The notes below the pieces were generated by a model. The model was not told where the DNA came from, did not search any database, and saw nothing but the letters and a program-made list of their open reading frames with translations. From Nocardia bovistercoris (lineage in GTDB: Bacteria > Actinomycetota > Actinomycetes > Mycobacteriales > Mycobacteriaceae), in NCBI RefSeq assembly GCF_015674855.1, contig NZ_JADMLG010000025.1, forward strand, positions 1-64,000: DNA of 64,000 nt, read 5' to 3'. The position numbers and the translations under genes are program-made. This document shows positions 8,134 to 17,517 of this stretch, one piece after another; within the stretch, counting starts at the first letter, position 1, and each line of letters starts with the position of its first letter.

Positions 8134-9014
8134 CACCCCTCCTTGGGCACACCGGTCAGGAAGTCCGTCGCCAACCGGTTGAATTCGTTGAATTTCTCGA
8201 GCTGCGCCCAGTGCCCGCAGCCGCCGAAGATGTGCAGTTGGACGCGCGGGATCATCTTGGTCGCCACGATGGCGCCGTCGATCGGGTTGACCCGGTCTTC
8301 GCGACCCCAGATCAGCAGCACGGGCTGGCGCAGCTTGTGGGCCTCGCGCCAGAGCATGCCCTTCTCGAAATCGGCTCCGGAGAAGGACTTACCCATGGCG
8401 CGGGTGGCGGCGAGCGATTCGGGCTGGTTCGCCGACTCGTACCGTTCCTCGATCAGTTCCTCGGTGACGAGGGACTGATCGAACACCATGATCCGCAGGA
8501 ACGCTTCGATATTCGCCCTCGTCGGATCGAGATTGAACCTGCTGAGGTTCTTGACGCCCTCGGTGGGGTCGGCCGCGAAGACGTTGAGGCTCAACCCGCC
8601 CGGTCCCATGAGCACGAGTTTGCCCGCGAGCGCGGGATAGTCGAGCGCGAAACGCACCGCGGTCCCGCCGCCGAGCGAATTGCCGAGCAGGTGCACCCGT
8701 TCGGTGATCTCGAGGTGGGTGAGCAGGTCGTTCAGCGCGGACGAGCTGTGCACGAAGTACTGCGGGTGGTCGGTCGGCTTGTCGGAGCGGCCGAATCCGG
8801 GCTGGTCGACGGCGATCACGTGGAAATCGCGCGCCAGCACCGGAATGTTGCGGGAGAAGTTCGACCAGGAGGACGCGCCGGGTCCGCCGCCGTGCAGCAG
8901 CACGATCGTCGGACCGTTGCCGACTCCGGCCTCGTGGTAGTGCAGCTTCAGGTCGGGCCGCACCTGCGCGTAGCGGGACGTGGATTCGTAGGTGATTTCC
9001 ACCGTCGAGGTCAC
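8133..9014 (-). CDS. hsaD: HsaD, 4,5-9,10-DSHA hydrolase (meta-cleavage product hydrolase)
   Basis: 293 aa from GTG at 9014. This alpha/beta-hydrolase cleaves the HsaC product into HIP (DOHNAA) and 2-hydroxyhexa-2,4-dienoate. The nucleophile motif GNSLGGG (Ser at about 113), the acid in GREDRVNPID and the His in GCGHWAQLE form the triad; HGGGPGAS supplies the oxyanion region. The length is normal for carbon-carbon hydrolases of this class. It follows hsaA by 11 bases and overlaps hsaC, so all are one transcript. Confidence 0.95.
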   Translation of the reverse strand: MTSTVEITYESTSRYAQVRPDLKLHYHEAGVGNGPTIVLLHGGGPGASSWSNFSRNIPVLARDFHVIAVDQPGFGRSDKPTDHPQYFVHSSSALNDLLTHLEITERVHLLGNSLGGGTAVRFALDYPALAGKLVLMGPGGLSLNVFAADPTEGVKNLSRFNLDPTRANIEAFLRIMVFDQSLVTEELIEERYESANQPESLAATRAMGKSFSGADFEKGMLWREAHKLRQPVLLIWGREDRVNPIDGAIVATKMIPRVQLHIFGGCGHWAQLEKFNEFNRLATDFLTGVPKEG

Positions 9015-9025
9015 GGATTCTCCTC

Positions 9026-10189
9026 CTACACCATGCCGTCGGTGACGGGCAGCCCGAACTCGTGGGTGCCGAACATCACGTAGGCGCGTTCGGGATCGTT
9101 GGACGCGTGCACGCGGCCCGCGTGCGCGTCACGCCAGAAGCGTTGCAGCGGTGTGCCGTTCGCCAGCGCCGTGGCGCCGGAGGATTCGAACAGCTTGTCG
9201 ATCGACGCGATGGCGCGTCCGGTGGCGCGCACCTGGTCGCGGCGGGCGCGCACGCGCAGGTCGAACGGGATGTCCTGGCCCGCGAGCAGCAGCGCGTACT
9301 CGTCGGCGACATTGCCGGACAGCTGACGCCACGCGGCGTCGATATCGCTGGCCGCCTCGGCGACGCGCACCTTGGTGAACGGGTCTTCCTTGGCCTTCTC
9401 GCCCGCGTAGGCGGCACGCACCCGCTTGCCCTGGTGTTCGACGTGCGCCGCGTACGCGCCGTAGGCCATGCCGACGATGGGAGCGGCGATGGTGGTGGGA
9501 TGCACTGTTCCCCAAGGCATCTTGTAGACGGGGTCGGTGTTCTGTTCCAGGCCGGGCGATTTCAGCTCGTTCATGGCGCGGAAGCTGAGGAACCGGTGCC
9601 TCGGCACGAATACGTTGTCGATCACGACGGTGTTGGAGCCGGTGCCGCGCAGGCCGACCACGTTCCAGACGTCGTCGACGCGGTATTCGCTGCGCGGGAT
9701 GAGGAAGCTGCCGAAGTCGACCGGCTTGCCGTCCTTGATCACCGGTCCGCCGACGAACACCCAGTCCGCGTGGTCGGAGCCCGAGGACCAGGCCCACGAG
9801 CCGTTGACGGTGTAGCCGCCCTCGACCACGGTGCCCGCGCCCATGGGCGCGTAGGAGGAGGAGATGCGCACCTCGGTGTCGTTGCCCCAGACCTCTTCCT
9901 GGGCCTGCTGGGAGAACAGCGCGAGGTGCCAGTTGTGCACGCCGAGGATGCCCGCGCACCAACCGGTGGATCCGCAGGCACTCGCGATCTTGCGGACGGT
10001 GTCGTAGAACACCACGGGGTCGGCGGCGAGCCCGCCCCACTGCTTGGGCTGGAGCAGCCGGAAGAAGCCGGTCTCCTGGAGCGCCTTGATCGTCTCGTCG
10101 GGGATGCGCCTGAGGTCTTCGGCTTCCTGTGCCCGCTCACGCAGCGTCGGCAACAGCGCTTCGACCCGTTCGGTCACTTCTTGCGTCAT
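9026..10189 (-). CDS. hsaA: HsaA, oxygenase subunit of 3-HSA monooxygenase
   Basis: 387 aa from ATG at 10189. This flavin-dependent group D monooxygenase with an acyl-CoA-dehydrogenase fold ortho-hydroxylates 3-HSA using reduced flavin from HsaB. Recognisable segments are FFRLLQPKQWGGL, ACGSTGWCAGILGVHNWHLA, GSWAWSSGSDHADW and NVVGLRGTGSNTV, all typical of HsaA/HpaB-type enzymes. It is first of the four-gene operon. The 212-base gap to the divergent kshA holds two KstR-type boxes, one just upstream of each gene. Confidence 0.95.
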   Translation of the reverse strand: MTQEVTERVEALLPTLRERAQEAEDLRRIPDETIKALQETGFFRLLQPKQWGGLAADPVVFYDTVRKIASACGSTGWCAGILGVHNWHLALFSQQAQEEVWGNDTEVRISSSYAPMGAGTVVEGGYTVNGSWAWSSGSDHADWVFVGGPVIKDGKPVDFGSFLIPRSEYRVDDVWNVVGLRGTGSNTVVIDNVFVPRHRFLSFRAMNELKSPGLEQNTDPVYKMPWGTVHPTTIAAPIVGMAYGAYAAHVEHQGKRVRAAYAGEKAKEDPFTKVRVAEAASDIDAAWRQLSGNVADEYALLLAGQDIPFDLRVRARRDQVRATGRAIASIDKLFESSGATALANGTPLQRFWRDAHAGRVHASNDPERAYVMFGTHEFGLPVTDGMV

Positions 10190-10261
10190 CTCGGGACCTG
10201 CTCCTGCCTGGTCGGTTGGTAACCGGTACTCGTTTGCGTCTGAGTCATTTGCCTCTGAGAC

Positions 10262-10275
10262 TAGAACAGGTTCTT
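10262..10275. promoter_or_regulatory. KstR-type operator, hsaA side
   Basis: TAGAACAGGTTCTT matches the KstR palindrome TnnAACnnGTTnnA at 13 of 14 positions counting the unspecified ones (last base T instead of A). It lies about 73 bases upstream of the hsaA start. Binding is inferred from the motif. Confidence 0.75.
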
Positions 10276-10364
10276 ACCTGTGTCGACAACGGGTGTTCAT
10301 CGCAACACGAACATGGGCTTGTGCAGCATGTGGCAGGAATCGCTAGCGCTGGGCACGAGATTTT

Positions 10365-10378
10365 TGTAACGTGTTCTA
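10365..10378. promoter_or_regulatory. KstR-type operator, kshA side
   Basis: TGTAACGTGTTCTA is a full match to TnnAACnnGTTnnA. It sits 24 bases before the kshA start, where a repressor would block the promoter. With the box at 10262 it makes the divergent region doubly controlled. Confidence 0.85.
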
Positions 10379-10401
10379 GTACAGATGGAGGAGGGTTCAC
10401 G

Positions 10402-11613
10402 ATGGCGGTCACCCCACCGGGCAGCGGTGCGAAGATCAGGGAACTCGACGTCGGTTCCGCGCCGACCCGCTATGCGCGCGGCTGGCACTGCCTCGGCCTC
10501 GCCGCGACGTTCCGTGACGGCAAGCCGCACGCGGTCGAGATCTTCGGCACCAAACTCGTGGTCTGGGCCGACAGCGGCGGTCAACTGCGCGTTCTCGACG
10601 CCTACTGCCGCCACATGGGCGGCGACCTGAGCATGGGCGAGGTCAAAGGCGACGACATCGCCTGCCCGTTCCATGATTGGCGCTGGTCCGGCACCAACGG
10701 CAAATGCTCGGCGATCCCGTACGGGCGGCGCGTGCCACCGCTGGCCCGCACCCGGAAATGGACCACCCTCGAACGCAACGGCCAGCTTTTCATCTGGCAC
10801 GACCACGAAGGCAGCGAACCGCCGCCGGAGGTCACCATCCCGCATATCGTCGGCCCCTACACCGACGCCGCGGGCGCTCCCGTCGAGCAACTCGACAGCG
10901 GCTGGACCGACTGGACGTGGCACTCGATGCTGATCGAAGGCGCCAACTGCCGCGAGATCATCGACAACGTCGTCGACATGGCGCACTTCTTCTACATCCA
11001 TTTCGCCTTCCCGACCTACTTCAAGAACGTCTTCGAAGGACATATCGCCACCCAGTTCCTGGAGACCAAGGGCAGGCCGGATATCGGCATGGCCTCCAAG
11101 TACGGCGGCGACACGCTGCTCAAATCCGAGGCGTCCTATTTCGGTCCCTCCTACATGATCAACCCGCTGCTCAACATCTACAGCGGTTACGAGGTCAGAA
11201 GCGTTCTCATCAACTGCCACTACCCGGTTTCGCAGGACTCCTTCGTCCTGCAATGGGGCATCACCCTGGAGAAGCCGCAGGGCGTCGAGGGCGAGGCGGC
11301 CGCCAGACTGGCCGCGAAGATGACCGACGGAATCAGCGTCGGCTTCCTCCAGGACGTCGAGATCTGGAAGCACAAATCCAAGGTCGACAATCCGCTGCTC
11401 TGCGAGGAAGACGGCCCGGTCTACCAGCTGCGCCGCTGGTACGACCAGTTCTACGTCGACCTCGCCGACGTCACCGACAAGATGACCCAGCGTTTCGAAT
11501 TCGAGGTCGACACCACCAAGGCCAACGAGGCGTGGGAGGCCGAGGTCGCCGAGAACCTGCGGCGCAAAGCCGAAGCCGACGCGGCGTCCGATCAAGCGGA
11601 GGCGAGTGTCTGA
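10402..11613 (+). CDS. kshA: KshA, oxygenase of 3-ketosteroid 9-alpha-hydroxylase
   Basis: 403 aa from ATG at 10402 with GGAGGAGGG upstream. This Rieske oxygenase hydroxylates C9 of ADD or AD, which triggers ring B opening. The Rieske [2Fe-2S] ligands are visible: Cys69, His71 (CRHMGGD) and Cys88, His91 (CPFHDW). The mononuclear iron site is in the EIIDNVVDMAHFFYIH stretch. Length matches KshA proteins. It is divergent from the hsa operon, so ring-opening steps share one regulatory region. The reductase KshB is not encoded in this window. The next gene overlaps by one base (TGATG). Confidence 0.95.
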   Translation: MAVTPPGSGAKIRELDVGSAPTRYARGWHCLGLAATFRDGKPHAVEIFGTKLVVWADSGGQLRVLDAYCRHMGGDLSMGEVKGDDIACPFHDWRWSGTNGKCSAIPYGRRVPPLARTRKWTTLERNGQLFIWHDHEGSEPPPEVTIPHIVGPYTDAAGAPVEQLDSGWTDWTWHSMLIEGANCREIIDNVVDMAHFFYIHFAFPTYFKNVFEGHIATQFLETKGRPDIGMASKYGGDTLLKSEASYFGPSYMINPLLNIYSGYEVRSVLINCHYPVSQDSFVLQWGITLEKPQGVEGEAAARLAAKMTDGISVGFLQDVEIWKHKSKVDNPLLCEEDGPVYQLRRWYDQFYVDLADVTDKMTQRFEFEVDTTKANEAWEAEVAENLRRKAEADAASDQAEASV

Positions 11614-11945
11614 TGGCCGCGACCTGGGCCAAGGCACCCGACTTCGCCGACCAGCCCGACCGGCGATCCGAGGTGCGGGCCCAGACCGCCGCCGACAAAC
11701 GGCGCTACCTCGAAGATGGCCTGACCCCGCTGCGCTGCCACTCCTGCCACGGTCAGGTCCTGGTCCGCAAGGCCAGCGCCCACCAGACCTCGGTGCAGTG
11801 GACGACAAACCCCGCCGCCCACTGCCCGGTCTTCGCCGAACTGGCCGCGGGCGGCAGCGCCCCCGCCCGTCCCGATACCTGCCCCGACCTGGAACGCACC
11901 ATCAAATGGGCCGTGGACGAGGGCGTCGTGGAAATCATCGACTAG
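11613..11945 (+). CDS. Small Cys/His-containing protein coupled to KshA (Rv3527-like position)
   Basis: 110 aa from ATG at 11613, whose A is the last base of the kshA stop. It contains CHSCHGQVLV, HCPVFAEL and DTCPDLE, i.e. several Cys and His residues that could bind metal or iron-sulfur. In M. tuberculosis a small uncharacterised gene (Rv3527) also follows kshA (Rv3526). From position and size I take this as its counterpart; a role in maturing or supporting KshA is only inferred. Cytoplasmic, with no signal peptide. Confidence 0.8.
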   Translation: MAATWAKAPDFADQPDRRSEVRAQTAADKRRYLEDGLTPLRCHSCHGQVLVRKASAHQTSVQWTTNPAAHCPVFAELAAGGSAPARPDTCPDLERTIKWAVDEGVVEIID

Positions 11946-12010
11946 GAGGTCGCGAAACTCGCGGGTTGCCCGCGATCGCTGAAGATACCGACTGGTCCTA
12001 TTGAATAGCG

Positions 12011-12079
12011 CGAAAGTCGGCCCATTCCGGCAACGCGCTCGCGGAACCGAAACCGTCGTTCGGTGCGACGATATTGTTC
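12011..12079 (+). promoter_or_regulatory. Upstream element shared by the two giant paralogues (copy 1)
   Basis: The 69 bases before the GTG at 12080 align without gaps to 17449-17517 before the second gene. The last stretch, GCGGAACCGAAACCGTCG and then GGTGCGACGATATTGTTC, is almost unchanged. There is no good Shine-Dalgarno sequence. Conservation outside the coding region suggests a shared promoter or translation signal, or a recent duplication. Confidence 0.6.
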
Positions 12080-15000
12080 GTGGCATCGAGTTTCGAACGC
12101 GTAGTCGAAGTATGGTCGACGGGGAGCGAGGGGCGGAAGTTCGGTACCGGATTCCTACTCGGTGGCCGAAAAGCCTTGATAGCGCGGCATTCGCTACCGG
12201 ATGACGCCGTAGCGGTGAAATTGCGGACGATCGGCGGTCCACTGCGGCTCGCGAACGTCGTGTGGCGCGGCACCGGTGATCTGGACGGCGCGCTCGTCGA
12301 ATTGTCGGATGGACCCGAGCTGACCATGCCCCTGTTCGGCCGTGTCACCGGCAGCGCCGAACTGACCTGCTCGGGTGTCGGGTTCCCGGCCGCGCTGACC
12401 TTCGAGGAGAAGGCCGACAAGCCGGGCGCGAAAATCGAGACCATAAGGGAGAGCTACCGTTTCGTCGGAACGGTGCGCCCGGGCACCGGGCTCAAACGTG
12501 GTTGGTATCTGCTCTCGCTCACCGAACCGGTGCGTGCCGTCGAAGCGGGCAGGTCGCGCTGGAGCGGGACCTCCGGGGCCGCGGTGTTCTGCGCGGGCCG
12601 CTTGATCGCGATCGTCGTACAGGACGCCGATATGCGAACAGGCATGCAATTGTGGATAGTGCCCGTGTCGGCCTTCTTCGCCGACCCGACCTTCCGCACC
12701 GCGCTCGGCGCCGAGGTACGGCTCGAGTCGGTCGAGATGTCTCGCTTCTTCGCGCGCAACGAGCGCGGTCCGCGCACCCCGGCGACACTGTTGCGCCCTG
12801 ACGCGGGCGTCACCGGTTTCCGCGGGCGCGAAGCGTTGCTCGGTGAGCTGTCCGAGAAATGGCTGGCCCGCGCAGATCCGCTGTCGGTGCGCCTCGTTGT
12901 CGGTCCCGGCGGCCAGGGCAAGACTCGACTCGCGCGCGAATTATGTCGTCACGCTCGCGAACTCGGCTGGGAAGCGGATTTCGTGCACGGTGTGCCCGAG
13001 GCGCTCGGGGCCGCGATAACCGAGACCGTCGTGCCGTTGTTGCTGGTAGTCGACTACGCGGAAACCAGGTCGGAAGAATTGGGCGGGTTGCTCGTCGAGG
13101 CGGCGCGGCGCGGCGACGGACCGCCGGTTCGCTTCCTGCTGCTGGCGCGCTCGGAGGCGGAATGGTGGAGTCGATTCCGGGTCGAACACGCCGAGACCGA
13201 AGACGTTCTGCTGGCCGCGCAGGTCACCGAACTCGGCCTGTTGGCGCCGTCGGCGGATGATCAAGACAAGGAATTCGCTTCGGCCCGAGCCGAATTCGCT
13301 GCCGCGTTGAACCTGCCCGACCCCGTGACACCGCCGCGGGCACTGCCCGCCGGAAGTACGGCGCTCGCCGTGCACCTCGCGGCGCTGTCGGAGGTGTTGC
13401 GCGCGAGTGAGACATCGGGCGATCGGTCGGCGGATGTCCGCCCCGAGGAAATAGTCCTCGGACACGAGCGGCGGTACTGGAAGCAGGCCGCGGCCGATCG
13501 CGGCCTGAAACTCCGCCACGGCGCGATGGATCGAGTGGTCGCCGCCGTGACGCTGTTCGGAGCCGCCGACAAGTCCGCCGCGCACCGGGTGCTCGACGCC
13601 GTACCCGATCTCGCGCGCGCGAAGAAGCGCCGCCGCGAGGTCCGCGAATTCCTTCGCCACTTCTATCCGTCATCGGAAAACTATTGGGGCACACTACAAC
13701 CTGACAAGCTGGGCGAATATCTGATCGCGCGGGAGGCCGCCGCCGACCGTGACTTCGTACCCGAACTGATGGACGCGGTCATCGAAGACGATGGCGCGGA
13801 GCAGATCACGCATGCCATGCGGGTGCTGGTCGCGGTGGCGGCCGACCACGAACAGCAGGCCGCCGACCTGGTCGACCTGATCGCCGCGCGCCCGCGTGCA
13901 CTGGCGGGTCCCGCGGCGAGACTGGCGCCGACGGTCGCAAACCCGGCCCCGCTGGTCGATGCGATCACCCGTATGATCAACGACCCGTCCACGAGTTTGG
14001 CCGACCTGAGTGGGCTGGAAGATCTCACGCCCAAAAGTCAGGTGCTCGGCCCACTTACACTCGCCTATTCGGCGCGCGCCCTGCGGGAGGCCGGCGAACA
14101 CAGCGACCAACTTCCCTCGTTGCTCGGCGTTCATTTCCTTTCCCAATTCGTGTTGGGGCGTTTGGATGAAGCGATGCGGACGATGACCGCGCTGCGGGCC
14201 ACCTCGGCGAATATCGGGATAGCCTGGGAGCGTGCGCGAAACGACCTGCTCGTAGCGTCTGGTCAAGCCGTCATGCTGCTGGCTAAAGGTCTGCCACAGC
14301 AGGCTCGTGAAGCGATCGAACAGGCGCTCGCGGCGAATTCCGAGGTGATCGCGGACAACGATTGGGGCCCGCTGGTCAAGGCATTCATCGGCTGCCTGTA
14401 CGCCGCAGCCCTGATCGGATGCGATGAATACGAACGCGCGGTACTGGTGAGCAATGAAGTCCTGCAAGCGATGGAGCGGTTACGCGATGTCGCCATGGAC
14501 GAGAGTGATCGCTGGTGGTGGCACCAGATGCAGGTGCCGCAGGTCGCGGTGACTCACGTAATGCTCGGCCTGGCCATGGATTCCATCGGGAACAAGACGG
14601 AAGCCTTGACCCACGTCAAACAAGCCATCGATATGTTGACCCCGCTGGTCCAGGATCAACCCGATCTTTTCACTCGCGAATACGCGTACGCCTTCATGAA
14701 CCACGCCATGCTTCTCGCCGAGGACGGTAAGTACGACGAGGCTGTTCCGCAGCTCGACACCGCCGTCGATCTGCAACGGTCGCTGATTCCGTCGACCTCC
14801 GACTTGGCCCGATTCCCCCTGTTGATGGTGCTTTTGAAGCGCGCCGAATTGTTCGCGCGGCGCGGTGAGACGGACCGCGCCACGGCCGATATTCGCGAGA
14901 GTCTCGACATAATCGGCCAACTCCCAGGCAACCTACAGAGAGGGATGGTGGAGATTGCGGCCGAAGCGTTCATCGTCATCAGTTGGTTCGTCGACGGTAC

Positions 15001-17341
15001 GAACGATGCCCTCGTCGCTCTGGGCGAGCGCGTGGTTGTGCTGGGTGCGGAACTCGCGGCCGAACTTCCACCTGATGTGGCCGCGATTCGGGGAACTACG
15101 GCGCACGTGCATGTGCTGTTGAGCAAGCTCGTACACGACGAGTCGTTGGGGCAACTGCTCGCAGAGTACGTGCGACGCTGGCGTGACGGTGAATTGACCT
15201 GGGAAAGGATAGAACTCGGCCGAATGCGGCAGATCGCCCACGAACAACGCGCGTACGCCGACTGTGTCGACCTCGCCCGGGCAGCCGTCGAGAAGTCCGA
15301 ACACGGCGCGCAGCGTGCCGAGGCATTGCACATGCTCTGGGGGGCGCTCTACGCCGCCGAGCTGATGGCGGAGGCCGAATCCGCCATCAGCGCGGCGATC
15401 GAGGAACTCGCCGACAGCGACGACACAGCGCCGAACCACGATCTGGCGATGGCCGTGGCGCATGCGGCACGAGCCAGGACGTGGACCGCCCTCGACCGGC
15501 CGGTCGATGATCGGATACGCGAGATGCGAAGCGGTTTGGCAGTGTTCGAGCAGGCGGGCATCCGGAGTCCGCAATTCGTCCAGGCACTCGACGAATATGT
15601 CGACCTGCTGTGGAAGAAGTCGGACTGGGCCGAGATCGCGGTGGCCGCGCGCACATTGAAGGAACTCACCGGACCGGGTGTGCGGTATCAGCGAGCGCTG
15701 GTCTGCGAGGTGCGGGCGTTGAGCAGGCTCGGCAGGTACGAGGAAGTCCTCGCGGAGGCCGAGCCCGCGCTGACCGCGCTCCGGGCCGATCATTCGCTGC
15801 CTTCGGCGACCGCCGCGTTCGTATACCTCACCGAACACCGTATGGAAGCACTGTACGAGCTCGGGCGATTCGAGGAAATCGATCGCTGGATCGATTCCGC
15901 GCGTGCGGATCTGGCCGTGGCCGAGGGCGACGAGTTCGGTATCGAGGCGACCGCCGACGCGCTCGCCAAGGCGTTGCGCCGCAAAGGCGAACTGCGGGAA
16001 GTATTGCAGTGCATGGAGATCGTGCATCGCTGTCGTCGCACGCGCGCCGGTTGGGAGGTGAATCTGGTCGCGGGGCTGTTGTGGGCCGCCGAGGTTGCCG
16101 AACTCGTGGGGGAGTTCGACCGGTCGGAGGCGCTGGCGGCCGAGGCGCTCACCACGGCCCGGCGAAGCGGGCTGTCGGACAGGGACGCACTGCGCGCGCT
16201 CTATTTCGCGCGCAACTCACTCGGTGACGCGCGTACCGCGATCATGGTCGCCGATGAGCTCAGGACACGATATACCGAGGATCCCGAATGGCTTCGGGCG
16301 ATCGATGTGTGGCTAGCCTGTCACCACCTGCGTATCGGCGAGCCGAAGCAGGCCGCGAAGGTGGTCCGTCGGTCCCTCGACCTCGCATCGCCGCCGTCGG
16401 AGTTCGCCCTCGGTCGCTACGGCAGTGCGCGGGGCTTGAAGGCGGCGGTGACCGGAAAGCGTTTGACCCCTGAGAAACTACTCGGGAAGATCCGGTCCGT
16501 GTGGCCCGATGCGCGGCCGCCGATGATCGCGAACGCGATCGTCTACTACGTCGACTCGTTGTGCACCTTCGCCCGTGACGACACGGTCGTCGACCATCTA
16601 CGCCTGGCCGAGCGCCTGCTGGCGGAGGCCGAACCGTCGGTCACCGGTGTCGATGTCGCCGTTGGCATCGTGGCGAGGGGGTTCAGCATCGGATGCCTCA
16701 CCGAGCCGTTGGCCCAGGCGCGGCGTGCGGTGGCGATGGCGGAAACGCTGTCCGATCCCTGCGCGCTCGCACTGGCGCAGGATATCTACGTGTGGATTCT
16801 GTATTGGCTGGGCCACGCCGACACCGAGCGACAAATCGAGGTGAACATCGCGGTGGCGTCGGCGGTGCCCGAAGAGACGAAGATGCGCCGCGAACGGCTC
16901 CGTGCGGCACTCGTGTACCGGGCGGCGTATCGAGTCGATCGCGCGATGATCGATGAGGGTATGGCCGATGTGGAAGCGGCGTGGTCGATGTTTCCACCAC
17001 TGTGGCGAACCGATGACCCGACCCAAGGCAATCGTGCCGACCTGCTGTCGGTGCGCGCTCGTTGCCATTACCACCGAGGGGATTTCGCCGCCGCCCGCGA
17101 AGACGCCGAAACCGTACTCGCGATGACCCGCCCGTACGTGGGCGTCTCCCCTCGGATACGTGAGGTCCGAATGGCACGAACGCTGACCACGATCGCTGTC
17201 GTGCAGTCGGAAGTGGGGGACGACTATCGCGCGGCCGCGACCGAGGCTGCCGCACTGTGGAAACGAGCGGAAGGTCGCGGGCTCGCCGTTCCGCCCTCGG
17301 ATGCGGCGATGGTCGCCGAACTACTCGACCGACATCGGTAG
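12080..17341 (+). CDS. Trypsin-like protease / STAND NTPase / TPR protein, copy 1
   Basis: 1753 aa from GTG at 12080; TTG at 12074 is the only other in-frame start nearby. Residue numbers here count from that TTG. N-terminal trypsin-like domain (about 1-215) with an apparently complete triad: His39 in LIARHSLPD, Asp71 in DLDGALVEL, Ser167 in SGTSGAAVF. Then a STAND-type NTPase: Walker A GPGGQGKTRLA (277-287) and Walker B LLLVVDYAE (322-330), ending in a winged-helix-like QPDKLGEYLIAREAA segment. From about 660 onward it is helical TPR-like repeats. No signal peptide or membrane segment. This is the architecture of predicted NTP-dependent conflict systems: a C-terminal sensor, an ATPase switch and a protease effector. 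It is followed by a paralogue and a trypco2 gene. A defence role is inferred. Confidence 0.9.
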   Translation: MASSFERVVEVWSTGSEGRKFGTGFLLGGRKALIARHSLPDDAVAVKLRTIGGPLRLANVVWRGTGDLDGALVELSDGPELTMPLFGRVTGSAELTCSGVGFPAALTFEEKADKPGAKIETIRESYRFVGTVRPGTGLKRGWYLLSLTEPVRAVEAGRSRWSGTSGAAVFCAGRLIAIVVQDADMRTGMQLWIVPVSAFFADPTFRTALGAEVRLESVEMSRFFARNERGPRTPATLLRPDAGVTGFRGREALLGELSEKWLARADPLSVRLVVGPGGQGKTRLARELCRHARELGWEADFVHGVPEALGAAITETVVPLLLVVDYAETRSEELGGLLVEAARRGDGPPVRFLLLARSEAEWWSRFRVEHAETEDVLLAAQVTELGLLAPSADDQDKEFASARAEFAAALNLPDPVTPPRALPAGSTALAVHLAALSEVLRASETSGDRSADVRPEEIVLGHERRYWKQAAADRGLKLRHGAMDRVVAAVTLFGAADKSAAHRVLDAVPDLARAKKRRREVREFLRHFYPSSENYWGTLQPDKLGEYLIAREAAADRDFVPELMDAVIEDDGAEQITHAMRVLVAVAADHEQQAADLVDLIAARPRALAGPAARLAPTVANPAPLVDAITRMINDPSTSLADLSGLEDLTPKSQVLGPLTLAYSARALREAGEHSDQLPSLLGVHFLSQFVLGRLDEAMRTMTALRATSANIGIAWERARNDLLVASGQAVMLLAKGLPQQAREAIEQALAANSEVIADNDWGPLVKAFIGCLYAAALIGCDEYERAVLVSNEVLQAMERLRDVAMDESDRWWWHQMQVPQVAVTHVMLGLAMDSIGNKTEALTHVKQAIDMLTPLVQDQPDLFTREYAYAFMNHAMLLAEDGKYDEAVPQLDTAVDLQRSLIPSTSDLARFPLLMVLLKRAELFARRGETDRATADIRESLDIIGQLPGNLQRGMVEIAAEAFIVISWFVDGTNDALVALGERVVVLGAELAAELPPDVAAIRGTTAHVHVLLSKLVHDESLGQLLAEYVRRWRDGELTWERIELGRMRQIAHEQRAYADCVDLARAAVEKSEHGAQRAEALHMLWGALYAAELMAEAESAISAAIEELADSDDTAPNHDLAMAVAHAARARTWTALDRPVDDRIREMRSGLAVFEQAGIRSPQFVQALDEYVDLLWKKSDWAEIAVAARTLKELTGPGVRYQRALVCEVRALSRLGRYEEVLAEAEPALTALRADHSLPSATAAFVYLTEHRMEALYELGRFEEIDRWIDSARADLAVAEGDEFGIEATADALAKALRRKGELREVLQCMEIVHRCRRTRAGWEVNLVAGLLWAAEVAELVGEFDRSEALAAEALTTARRSGLSDRDALRALYFARNSLGDARTAIMVADELRTRYTEDPEWLRAIDVWLACHHLRIGEPKQAAKVVRRSLDLASPPSEFALGRYGSARGLKAAVTGKRLTPEKLLGKIRSVWPDARPPMIANAIVYYVDSLCTFARDDTVVDHLRLAERLLAEAEPSVTGVDVAVGIVARGFSIGCLTEPLAQARRAVAMAETLSDPCALALAQDIYVWILYWLGHADTERQIEVNIAVASAVPEETKMRRERLRAALVYRAAYRVDRAMIDEGMADVEAAWSMFPPLWRTDDPTQGNRADLLSVRARCHYHRGDFAAAREDAETVLAMTRPYVGVSPRIREVRMARTLTTIAVVQSEVGDDYRAAATEAAALWKRAEGRGLAVPPSDAAMVAELLDRHR

Positions 17342-17448
17342 CTGCCCCCTGGCATACAGCTCAGCGCTGGGAATGTTGTCGACCTCGCCGAATACGTTCG
17401 CACCGTGTCCGCGCGAGGTCACCGGTGCGGCGTGATCTCTGACAGGGC

Positions 17449-17517
17449 CGAAAGTTCACCCTTTTCGGCAACACGATCGCGGAACCGAAACCGTCGGACG
17501 GTGCGACGATATTGTTC
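17449..17517 (+). promoter_or_regulatory. Upstream element shared by the two giant paralogues (copy 2)
   Basis: Counterpart of 12011-12079, with the same 69-base spacing to the GTG and the same ACGATATTGTTC just before it. The rest of the gap after copy 1 (17342-17448) shows no such conservation and no gene. Confidence 0.6.

Noticed and set aside
12001..12204. A short plus-strand frame upstream of giant gene copy 1
   Set aside because: It overlaps the protease N-terminus in another frame, and the counterpart region of copy 2 does not keep it.
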